Part shown: piece by piece, positions 8,636 through 17,392 of the stretch | How the letters are laid out: each line of letters opens with the position of its first letter | Position numbering within the stretch: the stretch's first letter is position 1 | Assembly (NCBI RefSeq): GCF_019880305.1 | Contig: NZ_CP082301.1 | Coordinates: forward strand, 806,001 to 870,000 | Length of the DNA: 64,000 nucleotides | Direction: 5' to 3' | Origin: Streptomyces decoyicus | GTDB taxonomy: Bacteria; Actinomycetota; Actinomycetes; Streptomycetales; Streptomycetaceae | Made by a program: the position numbers and the translations under genes | Notes under the pieces: generated by a model | Seen by the model: the letters and a program-made list of their open reading frames with translations, nothing else | Told to the model about the DNA's origin: nothing | Databases searched by the model: none

Positions 8636-9663
8636 GTCAGAGCACCACCACCCTGCCGCCGCACCGCACTCCGGGCGAACCGCCCGCGCTCCGCGTACCG
8701 GCCCACGTCCCCGTCGCCCATGTGGTGCGCGGAGGACTCGTCGAGGGCGTCCACCACGGCTCGGTCGTGGTGCTGGCGGCCGACGGGAGCGTGGCGTTCC
8801 AGGCGGGCGACATCGAGGCCGCGTTCTACCCGCGCTCGGCGCTCAAGCCGGTCCAGGCGGTCGGTCTGCTGCGCGCGGGGCTGCCGCCGCTGGACGACGA
8901 GGCGCTGGCCCTGGTCGCGGCCAGCCACTCCGGTGAGGAGCGGCACCTGGCCACGGCCCGGCGCATCCTGGCCACCGCCGGGCTGGCCGAGGACGAGCTG
9001 CGCAATGTCCCCGATCTGCCGTACGACCCCGCCGTACGGGACGCATGGATCGGCCGCGGCCTCGGGCCCACCCGCCTCGCGCAGAACTGCTCGGGCAAGC
9101 ACGCCGCCATGCTGCTGACGGCCCGCACCCGGGGCTGGCGCCTGGACGACTACCTCGACCCCGGGCACCCGTTGCAGCGGGAACTCGCCGCGACGGTGGA
9201 GGACCTCACCGGCCAGGGCATCGCCCGGGTCACGGTCGACGGCTGCGGCGCCCCGCTGTTCTCCGTCTCCCTGCACGGGCTGACCCGGGCCGCGGCCCGG
9301 CTGGCGACGGCCGCTCCCGGCACCGACGAGGGCCGGATCGCCCACGCCATGCGCGAGCACCCGGAGATGGTCTCCGGCAGCGGCCGGGACGTTGCCCGCC
9401 TGGTCCGGGCGGTGCCCGGTCTGCTCGCCAAGGACGGCTTCGAGGGGGTACAGATCGCGGCGCTGCCGGACGGGCGGGCCGTCGGCGTGAAGATAGCCGA
9501 CGGTGCCGACCGCGCGCGGATGCCGGTGACGGCGGCGGCCCTGGCGCACTGCGGGGTCGACCCCGATGTCCTCGCCGCCTTCGCCACCGCACCCGTCATC
9601 GGCGGTGGCGCTCCGGTCGGGACGCTGCGGGCGACGGATTCCCTGACTCCGCAAGGCATCTGA
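8632..9663 (+). CDS. L-asparaginase, PF06089 (Rhizobium etli ReAV-like) class
   Basis: A 343-residue enzyme of the asparaginase class unrelated to the bacterial AnsA/AnsB type. The residues known to be essential in this class are present: Ser69 and Lys72 (YPRSALKP), Ser100 region (ASHSGE), Cys153 and Lys156 (QNCSGKHAA), and Asp203 and Cys205 (VDGCGAP). It should hydrolyse asparagine to aspartate and ammonia in the cytoplasm, feeding the aspartase downstream. Its ATG overlaps the permease stop (ATGA), so it is translationally coupled. Confidence 0.88.
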   Translation: MSQSTTTLPPHRTPGEPPALRVPAHVPVAHVVRGGLVEGVHHGSVVVLAADGSVAFQAGDIEAAFYPRSALKPVQAVGLLRAGLPPLDDEALALVAASHSGEERHLATARRILATAGLAEDELRNVPDLPYDPAVRDAWIGRGLGPTRLAQNCSGKHAAMLLTARTRGWRLDDYLDPGHPLQRELAATVEDLTGQGIARVTVDGCGAPLFSVSLHGLTRAAARLATAAPGTDEGRIAHAMREHPEMVSGSGRDVARLVRAVPGLLAKDGFEGVQIAALPDGRAVGVKIADGADRARMPVTAAALAHCGVDPDVLAAFATAPVIGGGAPVGTLRATDSLTPQGI

Positions 9664-9731
9664 CCCCGCGTCACTTCACCGGCCGGGCCTCCCCCCTCAC
9701 CTCCCCCACCTCACAAAGGACCACCTGCACC

Positions 9732-11153
9732 ATGACTGCCGCCGGCCACCGCCGCGAACACGATCTGCTCGGCGACCGCGAGATACCCGCCGACGCCTAC
9801 TGGGGCGTGCACACCCTGCGCGCCGTGGAGAACTTCCCCATCACCGGTACGCCGATCTCCGCCTACCCGCACCTGATCAATGCGCTCGCCGCCGTCAAGG
9901 AAGCCGCGGCCCGGGCCAACGAAGACCTGGGGCTGCTCGATCCGCAGCGGGCCGACGCCATCGCCGCCGCCTGCCGGGAGATCCGGGCCGGCGGGCCGTT
10001 GCACGACGAGTTCATCGTCGATGTCATCCAGGGCGGTGCCGGTACGTCGACGAACATGAACGCCAACGAGGTGATCGCCAACCGGGCGCTGGAGATCCTG
10101 GGACACGCCAAGGGCGACTACCACCACCTGCACCCCAACGAGCATGTCAACCTCAGCCAGTCGACGAACGACGTCTACCCGACGGCCGTCAACGTCGCCA
10201 CGGTCATCGCCGTACGGGAACTCCTCGAGGCGATGACCGTGCTGCGCGAGGCCTTCGCCGCCAAGGCCGAGGAGTTCCGCGACATCCTCAAGATGGGGCG
10301 CACCCAGCTCCAGGACGCGGTGCCGATGACCCTGGGCCAGGAGTTCTCGGCGTACGCGGTGATGCTGGAGGAGGACCAGAGCCGGCTGGCGGAGGCCGTC
10401 CTGCTCATCCACGAGATCAACCTCGGCGCCACCGCCATCGGCACCGGCCTCAACGCCCCCAAGGGCTACGCCGAAGCGGCGCGCAAGCACCTGGCCGCCC
10501 TGACCGGCCTGCCCCTGGTCACCGCCGCCAACCTCGTCGAGGCCACCCAGGACTGCGGGGCGTTCGTCCATCTGTCGGGTGTCCTCAAGCGCGTCGCCGT
10601 CAAGCTCTCCAAGAGCTGCAACGATCTGCGGCTGCTCTCCTCCGGCCCGCGGGCCGGCCTTGCGGAGATCAACCTGCCGCCGGTACAGGCCGGTTCGAGC
10701 ATCATGCCCGGCAAGGTCAACCCGGTGATCCCCGAGGTCGTCAACCAGGTCGCCTTCGAGGTCATCGGCAACGACGTCACCATCACCATGGCCGCCGAGG
10801 CGGGCCAGCTCCAGCTCAACGCCTTCGAGCCGGTGATCCTGCACTCCCTCTCGGAGAGCATCACCCACCTCGGGGCCGCCTGCCGCACCCTCGCCGAGCG
10901 CTGCGTCGCGGGCATCACCGCCAACACCGAGACGCTGCGCGCAAGCGTGGAGAACTCCATCGGGCTGGTCACCGCCCTCAACCCGCACATCGGCTACACC
11001 GCGGCCACCGCGATCGCCAAGGAGGCCCTCGCCACCGGACGCGGCGTCGCCGAACTGGTCCTGGAGCAGGGGCTGCTCCCGGCCGACCGGCTCGCCGCCC
11101 TGCTGCGCCCGGAGGAAATCGCCGGCACGGGCGGGGACATGCTCGCCGTCTGA
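9732..11153 (+). CDS. aspA: Aspartate ammonia-lyase (aspartase)
   Basis: A 473-residue member of the fumarase/aspartase superfamily, of normal length. The superfamily signature is GSSIMPGKVNP (about residues 320-330), with TSTNMNANEVIANRA and the active-site segment HPNEHVNLSQSTNDVYPTA upstream. It deaminates aspartate to fumarate and ammonia, completing the route asparagine to aspartate to fumarate. AAAGGA lies about 11 bases before the ATG. The family also includes fumarases, but the operon context favours aspartase. A strong terminator hairpin follows. Confidence 0.9.
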   Translation: MTAAGHRREHDLLGDREIPADAYWGVHTLRAVENFPITGTPISAYPHLINALAAVKEAAARANEDLGLLDPQRADAIAAACREIRAGGPLHDEFIVDVIQGGAGTSTNMNANEVIANRALEILGHAKGDYHHLHPNEHVNLSQSTNDVYPTAVNVATVIAVRELLEAMTVLREAFAAKAEEFRDILKMGRTQLQDAVPMTLGQEFSAYAVMLEEDQSRLAEAVLLIHEINLGATAIGTGLNAPKGYAEAARKHLAALTGLPLVTAANLVEATQDCGAFVHLSGVLKRVAVKLSKSCNDLRLLSSGPRAGLAEINLPPVQAGSSIMPGKVNPVIPEVVNQVAFEVIGNDVTITMAAEAGQLQLNAFEPVILHSLSESITHLGAACRTLAERCVAGITANTETLRASVENSIGLVTALNPHIGYTAATAIAKEALATGRGVAELVLEQGLLPADRLAALLRPEEIAGTGGDMLAV

Positions 11154-11196
11154 GCCCCGTCGGCCGCGGCGGACCCGGGGCCGGGCGGTCCCCTAC

Positions 11197-11235
11197 GGGC
11201 CAGGCCGGCGCCCCCTCGGGGTGCCGGCCCGGCCC
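11197..11235 (+). terminator. Bidirectional terminator hairpin after aspA
   Basis: GGGCCAGGCCGGCGCCCC pairs with GGGGTGCCGGCCCGGCCC across a 2-3-base loop, with only two mismatches, and TTT follows. It lies between the convergent aspA and DUF2848 genes and can serve both. Confidence 0.7.
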
Positions 11236-11273
11236 TTTGCCGTGGACCGGGTCATCGGCGAGCGCGGCGCCGG

Positions 11274-11966
11274 TCAGCCGATCGGTTCCGGCATCGGGAC
11301 GACGTCGTAGGCGAGCGCGATGACATTGCCGGTCGCCGGGTCGGCGAGTTCGACGCGCCAGCGGGCCGCGAACTGGTCGACACCCTCGCGCATCGGGATC
11401 GTTCCCGATATCAGGACCGTCCCGGGCCGCAGCTCGCCGCGCTCGCGCAGGACCTCGGTCCAGTAGCCGGGCGGGAGCAGCTCGCCCGCCGTACCGTCCT
11501 GGACGAGGAGCTCCTCGCGGCCGCCGACGGGGGTGACCCAGGCGCGCAGGGTCAGGGTGTCGAGGCGGTCGGCGACCTCGGCCAGGCGCCACGCCGTGCG
11601 GGCGAGCACATCGGGCCCGGCGTTCTTGCTCCAGGCCACGCCGTGCGCCTCCAGTGCGCGGTCGGTGTGGTCGCAGGCCGCGGTGAGCAGCAGATCTCCG
11701 GTGTCGTCGACGACGAGCGCCCACTCCGCCTCGCCCGAGGTGCGGGCGTGCTGCACCGGCACCCGGGTGGTCTGCTGGCCCAGGTAGGGCGCGACCGGGT
11801 AGAGGGCGGGGGTGGTGGACGGTGCGGGCACGCCGAGTTCGGCCAGTTCCGCGACATGGGCGGCCACATCGTCCTGGCTACGGCCGGCGTAACCGGCGTT
11901 GAGCAGGCTCGACACCTCGACCCTGCGCCGTGTGCCGTCAGGGAGCTCGAAGGTCAGAGCGGCCAT
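11274..11966 (-). CDS. DUF2848 family protein
   Basis: A 230-residue soluble protein matching the DUF2848 family, whose fold resembles fumarylacetoacetate-hydrolase-like proteins; its activity is not established. Visible landmarks are the N-terminal LTFELPDG, WALVVDDTGDLLLTAACDHTDR and the C-terminal RWRVELADP. GGAGGAA precedes the ATG. It is divergent from an MHS-family transporter and shares with it a double operator that also occurs at the GntR gene at 14977, so it belongs to a transporter-hydrolase-regulator unit. A role in catabolism of a small acid or amide is inferred from those neighbours only. Confidence 0.8.
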   Translation of the reverse strand: MAALTFELPDGTRRRVEVSSLLNAGYAGRSQDDVAAHVAELAELGVPAPSTTPALYPVAPYLGQQTTRVPVQHARTSGEAEWALVVDDTGDLLLTAACDHTDRALEAHGVAWSKNAGPDVLARTAWRLAEVADRLDTLTLRAWVTPVGGREELLVQDGTAGELLPPGYWTEVLRERGELRPGTVLISGTIPMREGVDQFAARWRVELADPATGNVIALAYDVVPMPEPIG

Positions 11967-12025
11967 GGTTCCTCCAGGTCACAGTGGGTTGCGCGAAAGT
12001 AAATTCGCCCCTCGGAAGGGTTGCG

Positions 12026-12053
12026 CATACGCCTTGTATACAGCAAGTATGCC
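12026..12053 (+). promoter_or_regulatory. Two overlapping GntR operators between DUF2848 and transporter genes
   Basis: Three half-sites in a row, GCATAC (12026-12031), GTATAC (12037-12042) and GTATGC (12048-12053), each separated by exactly 5 bases, make two overlapping inverted repeats. The same 6-5-6 repeat, in perfect form, lies in front of the GntR gene at 14977. This indicates co-regulation of both divergent genes by that protein. Confidence 0.7.
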
Positions 12054-12090
12054 CTGCAGTGCAGCAACCGATTCCGAGGTGGCCCGACCC

Positions 12091-13479
12091 ATGGACAACG
12101 AAGAACACCGCAGTGCGCAGACCCGTGCGGCACCCCGTCCCGACCGTGGTGCGCTGGTGCGTGCCTTCGTCGCCAGCCTGACCGGCACCTCGCTGGAGTG
12201 GTACGACTTCGCGGTCTACTCGGCCGCGTCGGCACTCGTCTTCGGCCGGCTCTTCTTCCCTTCGGCGGACCCGCTGACCGGCACCCTGCTGGCGTTCTCC
12301 ACCTACGCGGTCGGCTATGTCTCGCGGCCGCTCGGCGGATTCGTCTTCGGGCGGCTCGGGGATGTCATCGGCCGGAAGAAGGTGCTGGTGGCGACGCTGA
12401 TGCTGATCGGTACCGCGACCCTGCTGATCGGCCTGCTGCCCACCCAGGCCGCCATCGGACCGGCCGCGCCGGTCCTGCTGGTCCTGCTGCGCTTCGCCCA
12501 GGGCGTCGGGGTCGGCGGCGAGTGGGGCGGCGCCGTGCTGCTGACCAGTGAGTACGGGGACTCCCGCAGGCGCGGCTTCTGGGCCTCGGCGGCGCAGATC
12601 GGCCCGCCCGTCGGCAATCTGATGGCCAACGGCGTGCTGGCGGCTCTCGGCGCGCTGCTGTCCGAGCAGCAGTTCCTGGCCTGGGGCTGGCGGATCGCCT
12701 TTCTGCTCTCCGGTGTCCTGGTGGTCTTCGGACTGTGGATCCGGGTGCGGCTGGAGGAGACCCCGGTCTTCCGGGCCATGGAGGCGAGCGGCGACCGGCC
12801 CGCGGCACCGGTCCGCGAAGTGTTCACGACCCAGCCGCGGGCCCTGGTGGCCGCGATCCTCAGCCGGGTGGCGCCGGACGTGCTCTATGCGATGTTCACC
12901 GTCTTCGTCCTCACCTACGCGACCGAGCAGCTGGGGCTGCCCCGCGGGAAGGCGCTGGCGGCCGTACTCATCGGCTCGGCGTTGCAGATCGTGCTGATCC
13001 CGCTGGCCGGGGCACTGTCGGACCGCTGGAACCGGCGCCGGATGTATCTCGGCGGTGCGGTCGCGGCGGCGGCATGGCCGTTCGTGTTCTTCCCCATGGC
13101 GGACAGCGGTTCCTGGGGGCTGTTGGTGCTGGGCGTGGTGGTGGCGCTGGCGATCCACTCCCTGCTGTACGGGCCGCAGGCCGCTTTCGTCGCCGAGCAG
13201 TTCACCCCGCGGTTGCGCTACACCGGCTCCTCACTGGCCTACACGCTCGCCGGGGTGATCGGCGGGGCCGTGGCGCCGCTGCTGTTCACCGCGCTGCTGG
13301 GCTCGTTCGGCAGCTGGCTGCCGCTGGCGCTGTACCTGGCCGGTACCGCCGTGGTCACCATCGTGGGCGTGCTGCTGGGGCGGGATCCGGCGCACGATGA
13401 GGACGAGGAGTACACCCGCCTGGCGAAGGGCGCCGGGCCGGCGCCGGGGAGGATGGTGCGGGAAGCACCGGGCCGTTGA
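12091..13479 (+). CDS. MFS transporter, metabolite:H+ symporter (MHS) family
   Basis: A 462-residue, twelve-segment proton symporter. Landmarks of the MHS group (ProP, KgtP, ShiA, CitA) are the N-terminal SLTGTSLEWYDFAVYSAAS, the loop RPLGGFVFGRLGDVIGRKKVL and FAQGVGVGGEWGGAVLL. Such proteins import carboxylates, betaines or aromatic acids. I place the start at ATG 12091 (MDNEEHRS), with GAGGT upstream, because the extra 64 codons in frame would cover the operators. The nitrilase-like gene follows 60 bases downstream in the same direction. Confidence 0.87.
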   Translation: MDNEEHRSAQTRAAPRPDRGALVRAFVASLTGTSLEWYDFAVYSAASALVFGRLFFPSADPLTGTLLAFSTYAVGYVSRPLGGFVFGRLGDVIGRKKVLVATLMLIGTATLLIGLLPTQAAIGPAAPVLLVLLRFAQGVGVGGEWGGAVLLTSEYGDSRRRGFWASAAQIGPPVGNLMANGVLAALGALLSEQQFLAWGWRIAFLLSGVLVVFGLWIRVRLEETPVFRAMEASGDRPAAPVREVFTTQPRALVAAILSRVAPDVLYAMFTVFVLTYATEQLGLPRGKALAAVLIGSALQIVLIPLAGALSDRWNRRRMYLGGAVAAAAWPFVFFPMADSGSWGLLVLGVVVALAIHSLLYGPQAAFVAEQFTPRLRYTGSSLAYTLAGVIGGAVAPLLFTALLGSFGSWLPLALYLAGTAVVTIVGVLLGRDPAHDEDEEYTRLAKGAGPAPGRMVREAPGR

Positions 13480-13539
13480 GGCGGCCGCCCGGCACCGGGC
13501 CCCGAAGGTACCGATCGGCACGAGAGAAGAGAGATCCGC

Positions 13540-14334
13540 ATGCGCATCGCGCTGTGCCAGATGACGGCATCGACCGATCCGAAGGAGAACCTCGCGTACG
13601 TCCAGGACCAGGTCCGTCGCGCGGCGCGCGAGGGGGCCCGGCTGACGGTCCTTCCCGAGGCGGCCATGGTGCGGTTCGGGGTGCCGCTCGCGCCGGTGGC
13701 CGAGCCGCTGGACGGGCCGTGGGCCGAGGGGGTACGAGCGGTTGCCCGGGAGACGGGGGTGACCGTGGTGGCGGGCATGTTCACCCCCGCGTCCGACGGG
13801 CGGGTCGCCAACACCCTGCTGGCCACCGGCCCCGATGTCGAGGAGTCCTACGACAAGATCCATCTGTATGACGCCTTCGGCTTCCGGGAGTCCGACACCG
13901 TCGCCCCGGGCAACCGGGTGGTCACCATCGATGTCGACGGCGTCCGGGTGGGCCTGGCCACGTGCTACGACCTGCGGTTCCCCGAGCTCTTCCGGGCGCA
14001 TGCGGACGCAGGGGCGACGGTGTCGTTGCTGCCCGCTTCCTGGGCCGCGGGTCCGGGCAAGCGCGCGCAGTGGGATCTGCTGGTGCGGGCGCGCGCCCTG
14101 GACGCGACGGTCTGGCTCGCGGCCGTCGACCAGGCCGCCCCGGACCCGCAGGTCGATCCGGAGGCTCCCGCCGCGGCACCGAACGGCGTCGGGCACACGG
14201 CGCTGATCGGCCCCGACGGGACCGTCCGCGCCCAGCTGGGCAGCGCTCCGGATCTGCTGCTCGGGGACGTGGACACCGAGGAGACCACCCGGGTCCGGCG
14301 GGCCGTGGCGGTGCTGGACAACCGGCAGCTGTAG
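13540..14334 (+). CDS. Carbon-nitrogen hydrolase (nitrilase superfamily)
   Basis: A 264-residue enzyme with the full catalytic triad of the superfamily: Glu40 (TVLPEAAM), Lys106 (YDKIHLYD) and Cys142 (ATCYDLRFPE). The sequence is closest to the Nit1/Nit2-like omega-amidase and deaminated-glutathione-amidase branch, which hydrolyses amides of short dicarboxylates, rather than true nitrilases. It probably sits in one transcript with the transporter upstream. Together they suggest uptake followed by hydrolysis of an amide or carbamoyl compound; the substrate is not determinable. Confidence 0.87.
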   Translation: MRIALCQMTASTDPKENLAYVQDQVRRAAREGARLTVLPEAAMVRFGVPLAPVAEPLDGPWAEGVRAVARETGVTVVAGMFTPASDGRVANTLLATGPDVEESYDKIHLYDAFGFRESDTVAPGNRVVTIDVDGVRVGLATCYDLRFPELFRAHADAGATVSLLPASWAAGPGKRAQWDLLVRARALDATVWLAAVDQAAPDPQVDPEAPAAAPNGVGHTALIGPDGTVRAQLGSAPDLLLGDVDTEETTRVRRAVAVLDNRQL

Positions 14335-14350
14335 GCGCCGGCCGACGGGG

Positions 14351-14977
14351 TCAAGCGGCCAGCAGGATGCGCTGGGTCGCCTGGATGTGGCTGTCGATGG
14401 CCGCACAGGCGGCCTTGGCATCCCCGGCCACCAAGCCGTCGAGGATCCGGCGGTGTTCGGCGAGCACATCGTCCTGGCGGTTGCCCGAGCGGTAGAGGGC
14501 GAGGACGCCGGCCCGGATCTGGCGGCTGCGCAGGGCGTCGTACTGGCGGCTCATCAGCGTGTTGCCGACGGCGGCGACGAGGGTGGCGTGGAAACGGTGG
14601 TCGGCGGCGATGAACTCCTTGGTGGAGTCCTCGCCCCGCAGGGTGTCCTGGTGGGCCAGGATGTCCGCCATCTCGTCGACGGGTGCGGTGCCCCGCTCGG
14701 TCGTCCGCTCCGCGGCGAAGCGCTCGATCAGGCCGCGCATCTCCATCAGCTCCCGGATCTCGCGGCCGGACAGCGGGGCGATATGCGCCCCGCGCTTGGG
14801 GACCAGCCGCACCAGATCCTCGGCGGCGAGCAGCAGCAGGGCCTCGCGGATCGGGGTGCGGGAGACGCCGATCCGGTCCGCGATCTCCTGCTCGGACAGG
14901 AACCGGTCCTGCATCTCCGGGTCGGTCAGCACGCTGTCCTTGAGATACGCGTAGGCCTTCTCACGCCCCGACTGCAT
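14351..14977 (-). CDS. GntR-family (FCD) regulator of the DUF2848/MHS/nitrilase unit
   Basis: A 208-residue regulator. The winged helix is FLSEQEIADRIGVSRTPIREALLLL; the FCD domain follows with the metal-site pattern (LMEMRGLIERFAAERT, AADHRFHATLVAA, EHRRILDGLVAGD). The ATG at 14977 is preceded by GGGGAGAG. A 30-codon upstream extension is in frame but would overlap the operator at 15008-15024. That operator recurs in the DUF2848/transporter divergent promoter, identifying the regulon. It is convergent with the nitrilase gene. Confidence 0.87.
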   Translation of the reverse strand: MQSGREKAYAYLKDSVLTDPEMQDRFLSEQEIADRIGVSRTPIREALLLLAAEDLVRLVPKRGAHIAPLSGREIRELMEMRGLIERFAAERTTERGTAPVDEMADILAHQDTLRGEDSTKEFIAADHRFHATLVAAVGNTLMSRQYDALRSRQIRAGVLALYRSGNRQDDVLAEHRRILDGLVAGDAKAACAAIDSHIQATQRILLAA

Positions 14978-15007
14978 CGCCCGCTCTCCCCTGCGCCACT
15001 GGAAACT

Positions 15008-15024
15008 GCATACAACCCGTATGC
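15008..15024 (-). promoter_or_regulatory. Perfect GntR operator GCATAC-N5-GTATGC
   Basis: A perfect 6-5-6 inverted repeat 31 bases upstream of the GntR start codon, matching the half-sites at 12026-12053. Autoregulation is expected. Confidence 0.7.
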
Positions 15025-15185
15025 GCAGGCTACATGGTGGGCGACCGCCGCGACGCGCGGCGCTCACCGTTCCTGACGGGCCGCCAGGTGCCGCCGGGCG
15101 CGGCCGCTGCCCCGCACCGCCGGGGCCCCGGGGGACAGCGCCGGTGGCCGACCGAACGGGACGCGGTGCGGCACACCGGAACCAC

Positions 15186-15824
15186 TCACACGTCGGTACG
15201 GATCACCACCTCCAGGGTGCGCGGGCCGTGCACGCCCTCCACCCGCTCCAGCTCGATGTCGGAGGTGGCCGAGGGGCCGCTGATCAGTGTGGTCGGGTGC
15301 TCCGGCACGAGCCGCGCCAGCGCCTCCGGCACACCGGTCCGTACCGACGACAGGTCGACGACACACACATGCAGGTCGGGGACGAGCGTCAGCGCGCGCC
15401 GCCCCTGGTCCGCCGCGGCGCCGTCCAGGAAGATCGTGCCGGTCTCGGCACAGCTGACGGCGGAGGCCGTCACCACCCCGTCCAGGGCGTCGAGCCGGGG
15501 CGCCGGAAGGTCCGGGGAGTCGGTGCGGAGCTCCCCGTCGTACCCGGCCAGCCAGGCCGGGTCGAGCCCCGGAGGTACGCCGATCTTCCGTGCCCCGCGC
15601 GCCCGGAGCACCTCGGCGATCACCGTCGCGGTGGCGCCGGCCGTGCAGGTGCGCACCTGCGCCTTGTAGTCGACGAGCCGGTCGGTGAAGAGGGCGAGCC
15701 GCTCCCCGTCGGGGAGGGACCGGCCGGTGCGGTAGCCGCGCGGGACGGTCACCTCGGGCCGGTCGGAGCGGGCCAGTGCGTCCTGGACGCGTCGGAGCAC
15801 CGTCTCCCGTGCGGTCGTGGTCAC
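15186..15824 (-). CDS. lutC: Lactate utilization protein C (LUD domain)
   Basis: A 212-residue LutC/YkgG-family protein. The LUD domain is seen in VIAEVLRARGARKIGVPPGLD, ASAVSCAETGTIFLD and HPTTLISGPSATSDIELERVEGVHGPRTLEVVI. It forms the L-lactate oxidation complex with LutA and LutB, the cytochrome-independent route to pyruvate. The GTG start overlaps the LutB stop (GTGA). It is the last gene of the lutABC operon. Confidence 0.92.
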   Translation of the reverse strand: MTTTARETVLRRVQDALARSDRPEVTVPRGYRTGRSLPDGERLALFTDRLVDYKAQVRTCTAGATATVIAEVLRARGARKIGVPPGLDPAWLAGYDGELRTDSPDLPAPRLDALDGVVTASAVSCAETGTIFLDGAAADQGRRALTLVPDLHVCVVDLSSVRTGVPEALARLVPEHPTTLISGPSATSDIELERVEGVHGPRTLEVVIRTDV

Positions 15825-17392
15825 TGCGCCTCCTGCGGATCGTCGTCGGTGTGCCGTGCGCCTTCCTCCGCCGCGGCCCGCATCGTGGCCGCGCCGTCCG
15901 CGGAGGCGAACCAGGAGCGGAAGGACTGCGGGGGCGGGGCGGGGGTGTCACGGCTGTCGCTCCAGCCCTGGAACGGCGGCGGCAGACGGGAGAACGTGCC
16001 GTCCCGTCCCGCCAGTACGCGCCCGAGCCCCGCCGTCCTCTGTGCGGCCGTGAACAGCTTCGGCCGCTTCATGACCGCGGCGGCGGCCGTCATCGCCAGC
16101 TTCTCCGCGGTCGTTTTGGACTGTTCGGTGTGCTGGTGTCGCAGCTCGACCAGCAGCGACGGAATGTCGATCTTCACCGGGCAGGCGTCGAAGCAGGCTC
16201 CGCACAGACTGGAGGCGTACGGAAGCGAGCTGTTGGGGTCGTCCTTGGCCGCGTGCATACCGGCGAGCTGCGGGGTGAGCACCGCGCCGATCGGGCCGGG
16301 GTAGGTCGATCCGTAGGCATGGCCGCCGGTCCGCTCGTACACCGGGCAGACATTGAGGCAGGCCGAGCAGCGGATGCAGTTGAGCGCCTCGCGCCCGATC
16401 GTGTCCGCGAGCGCCGCCGTCCGCCCGTTGTCGAGCAGCACGAGGTGGAACTCCTGCGGACCGTCGCCCGGCGTCACGCCCGTCCACAGCGAGGTGTACG
16501 GGTTCATCCGCTCACCGGTCGAGGAGCGCGGGAGCAGCTGGAGGAAGACTTCCAGGTCCTGAAAGCGCGGCAGTACCTTCTCGATGCCCATGACGGTGAT
16601 CAGCGTCTCGGGCAGGGTCAGGCACATCCTGCCGTTGCCCTCGGACTCGACCACCGACAGCGTGCCGGTCTCGGCGATCCCGAAGTTGGCGCCGGAGACG
16701 GCCACCTCGGCCGTCATGAACTTCTCGCGCAGATAGGCACGCGCCGCGGCGGCCAGTTCGGCGGGGGCGGCGCCCAGCGCGGGGTCGACGCCGGGGATCC
16801 GGCGGAGGAAGATCTCCCGGATCTCGTCGCGGTTGCGGTGGATCGCGGGGACCAGGATGTGCGAAGGACGGTCGTCGGCGAGCTGCACGATCAGCTCGGC
16901 CAGGTCGGTTTCCAGGGCGGCGATCCCCTGGCTCGCCAGGTGCTCGTTGAGGCCGATCTCCTGGGTGGCCATCGACTTGACCTTGAGGACCTCGTCGCTG
17001 CCGGTCCGCCTGACCAGCCGGGTGACGATCTCGTTGGCCTCGACGCCGTCGCGCGCCCAGTGGACGGTGCCGCCGTGCTCGGTGACCTTCCGCTCCAACT
17101 GCTCCAGCAGTCCGGGCAGCCGGTTCATGGTGTCGGTCTTGATCGCCGAGCCTGCGTCGCGCAGCTGCTCCCAGTCGGGCAGTTCACCGGTGACGTCCAG
17201 GCGCTTGGCGCGGATGGAGTGGGTGGCCCGGCCCAGGTTGCGGCGCAGCTGCTCGTTGCCCAGCTCGTCGTGGGCGGCCTCGGGGAAGGTGCGCTCGCCC
17301 CGCAGATGGCCCGTCCCGTACGGGGAGCGCGGGGGGACTGCGGGCATACCGAGGAAGGTGCCACGCGTCGAGGGGTCGGTCGGCATCCTCAT
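15821..17392 (-). CDS. lutB: Lactate utilization iron-sulfur protein LutB
   Basis: A 523-residue protein with an N-terminal LUD domain and a C-terminal ferredoxin-like region. Two [4Fe-4S] motifs are visible: CIRCSACLNVCPVY and CGACFDACPVKIDIP. Landmarks such as GTLSVVESEGNGRMCLTLPE are typical. It carries electrons in the LutABC lactate oxidase. The ATG overlaps the lutA stop by the ATGA arrangement, and its own stop overlaps lutC. An upstream open stretch in the same frame is antisense-like and not used. Confidence 0.93.
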   Translation of the reverse strand: MRMPTDPSTRGTFLGMPAVPPRSPYGTGHLRGERTFPEAAHDELGNEQLRRNLGRATHSIRAKRLDVTGELPDWEQLRDAGSAIKTDTMNRLPGLLEQLERKVTEHGGTVHWARDGVEANEIVTRLVRRTGSDEVLKVKSMATQEIGLNEHLASQGIAALETDLAELIVQLADDRPSHILVPAIHRNRDEIREIFLRRIPGVDPALGAAPAELAAAARAYLREKFMTAEVAVSGANFGIAETGTLSVVESEGNGRMCLTLPETLITVMGIEKVLPRFQDLEVFLQLLPRSSTGERMNPYTSLWTGVTPGDGPQEFHLVLLDNGRTAALADTIGREALNCIRCSACLNVCPVYERTGGHAYGSTYPGPIGAVLTPQLAGMHAAKDDPNSSLPYASSLCGACFDACPVKIDIPSLLVELRHQHTEQSKTTAEKLAMTAAAAVMKRPKLFTAAQRTAGLGRVLAGRDGTFSRLPPPFQGWSDSRDTPAPPPQSFRSWFASADGAATMRAAAEEGARHTDDDPQEAQ

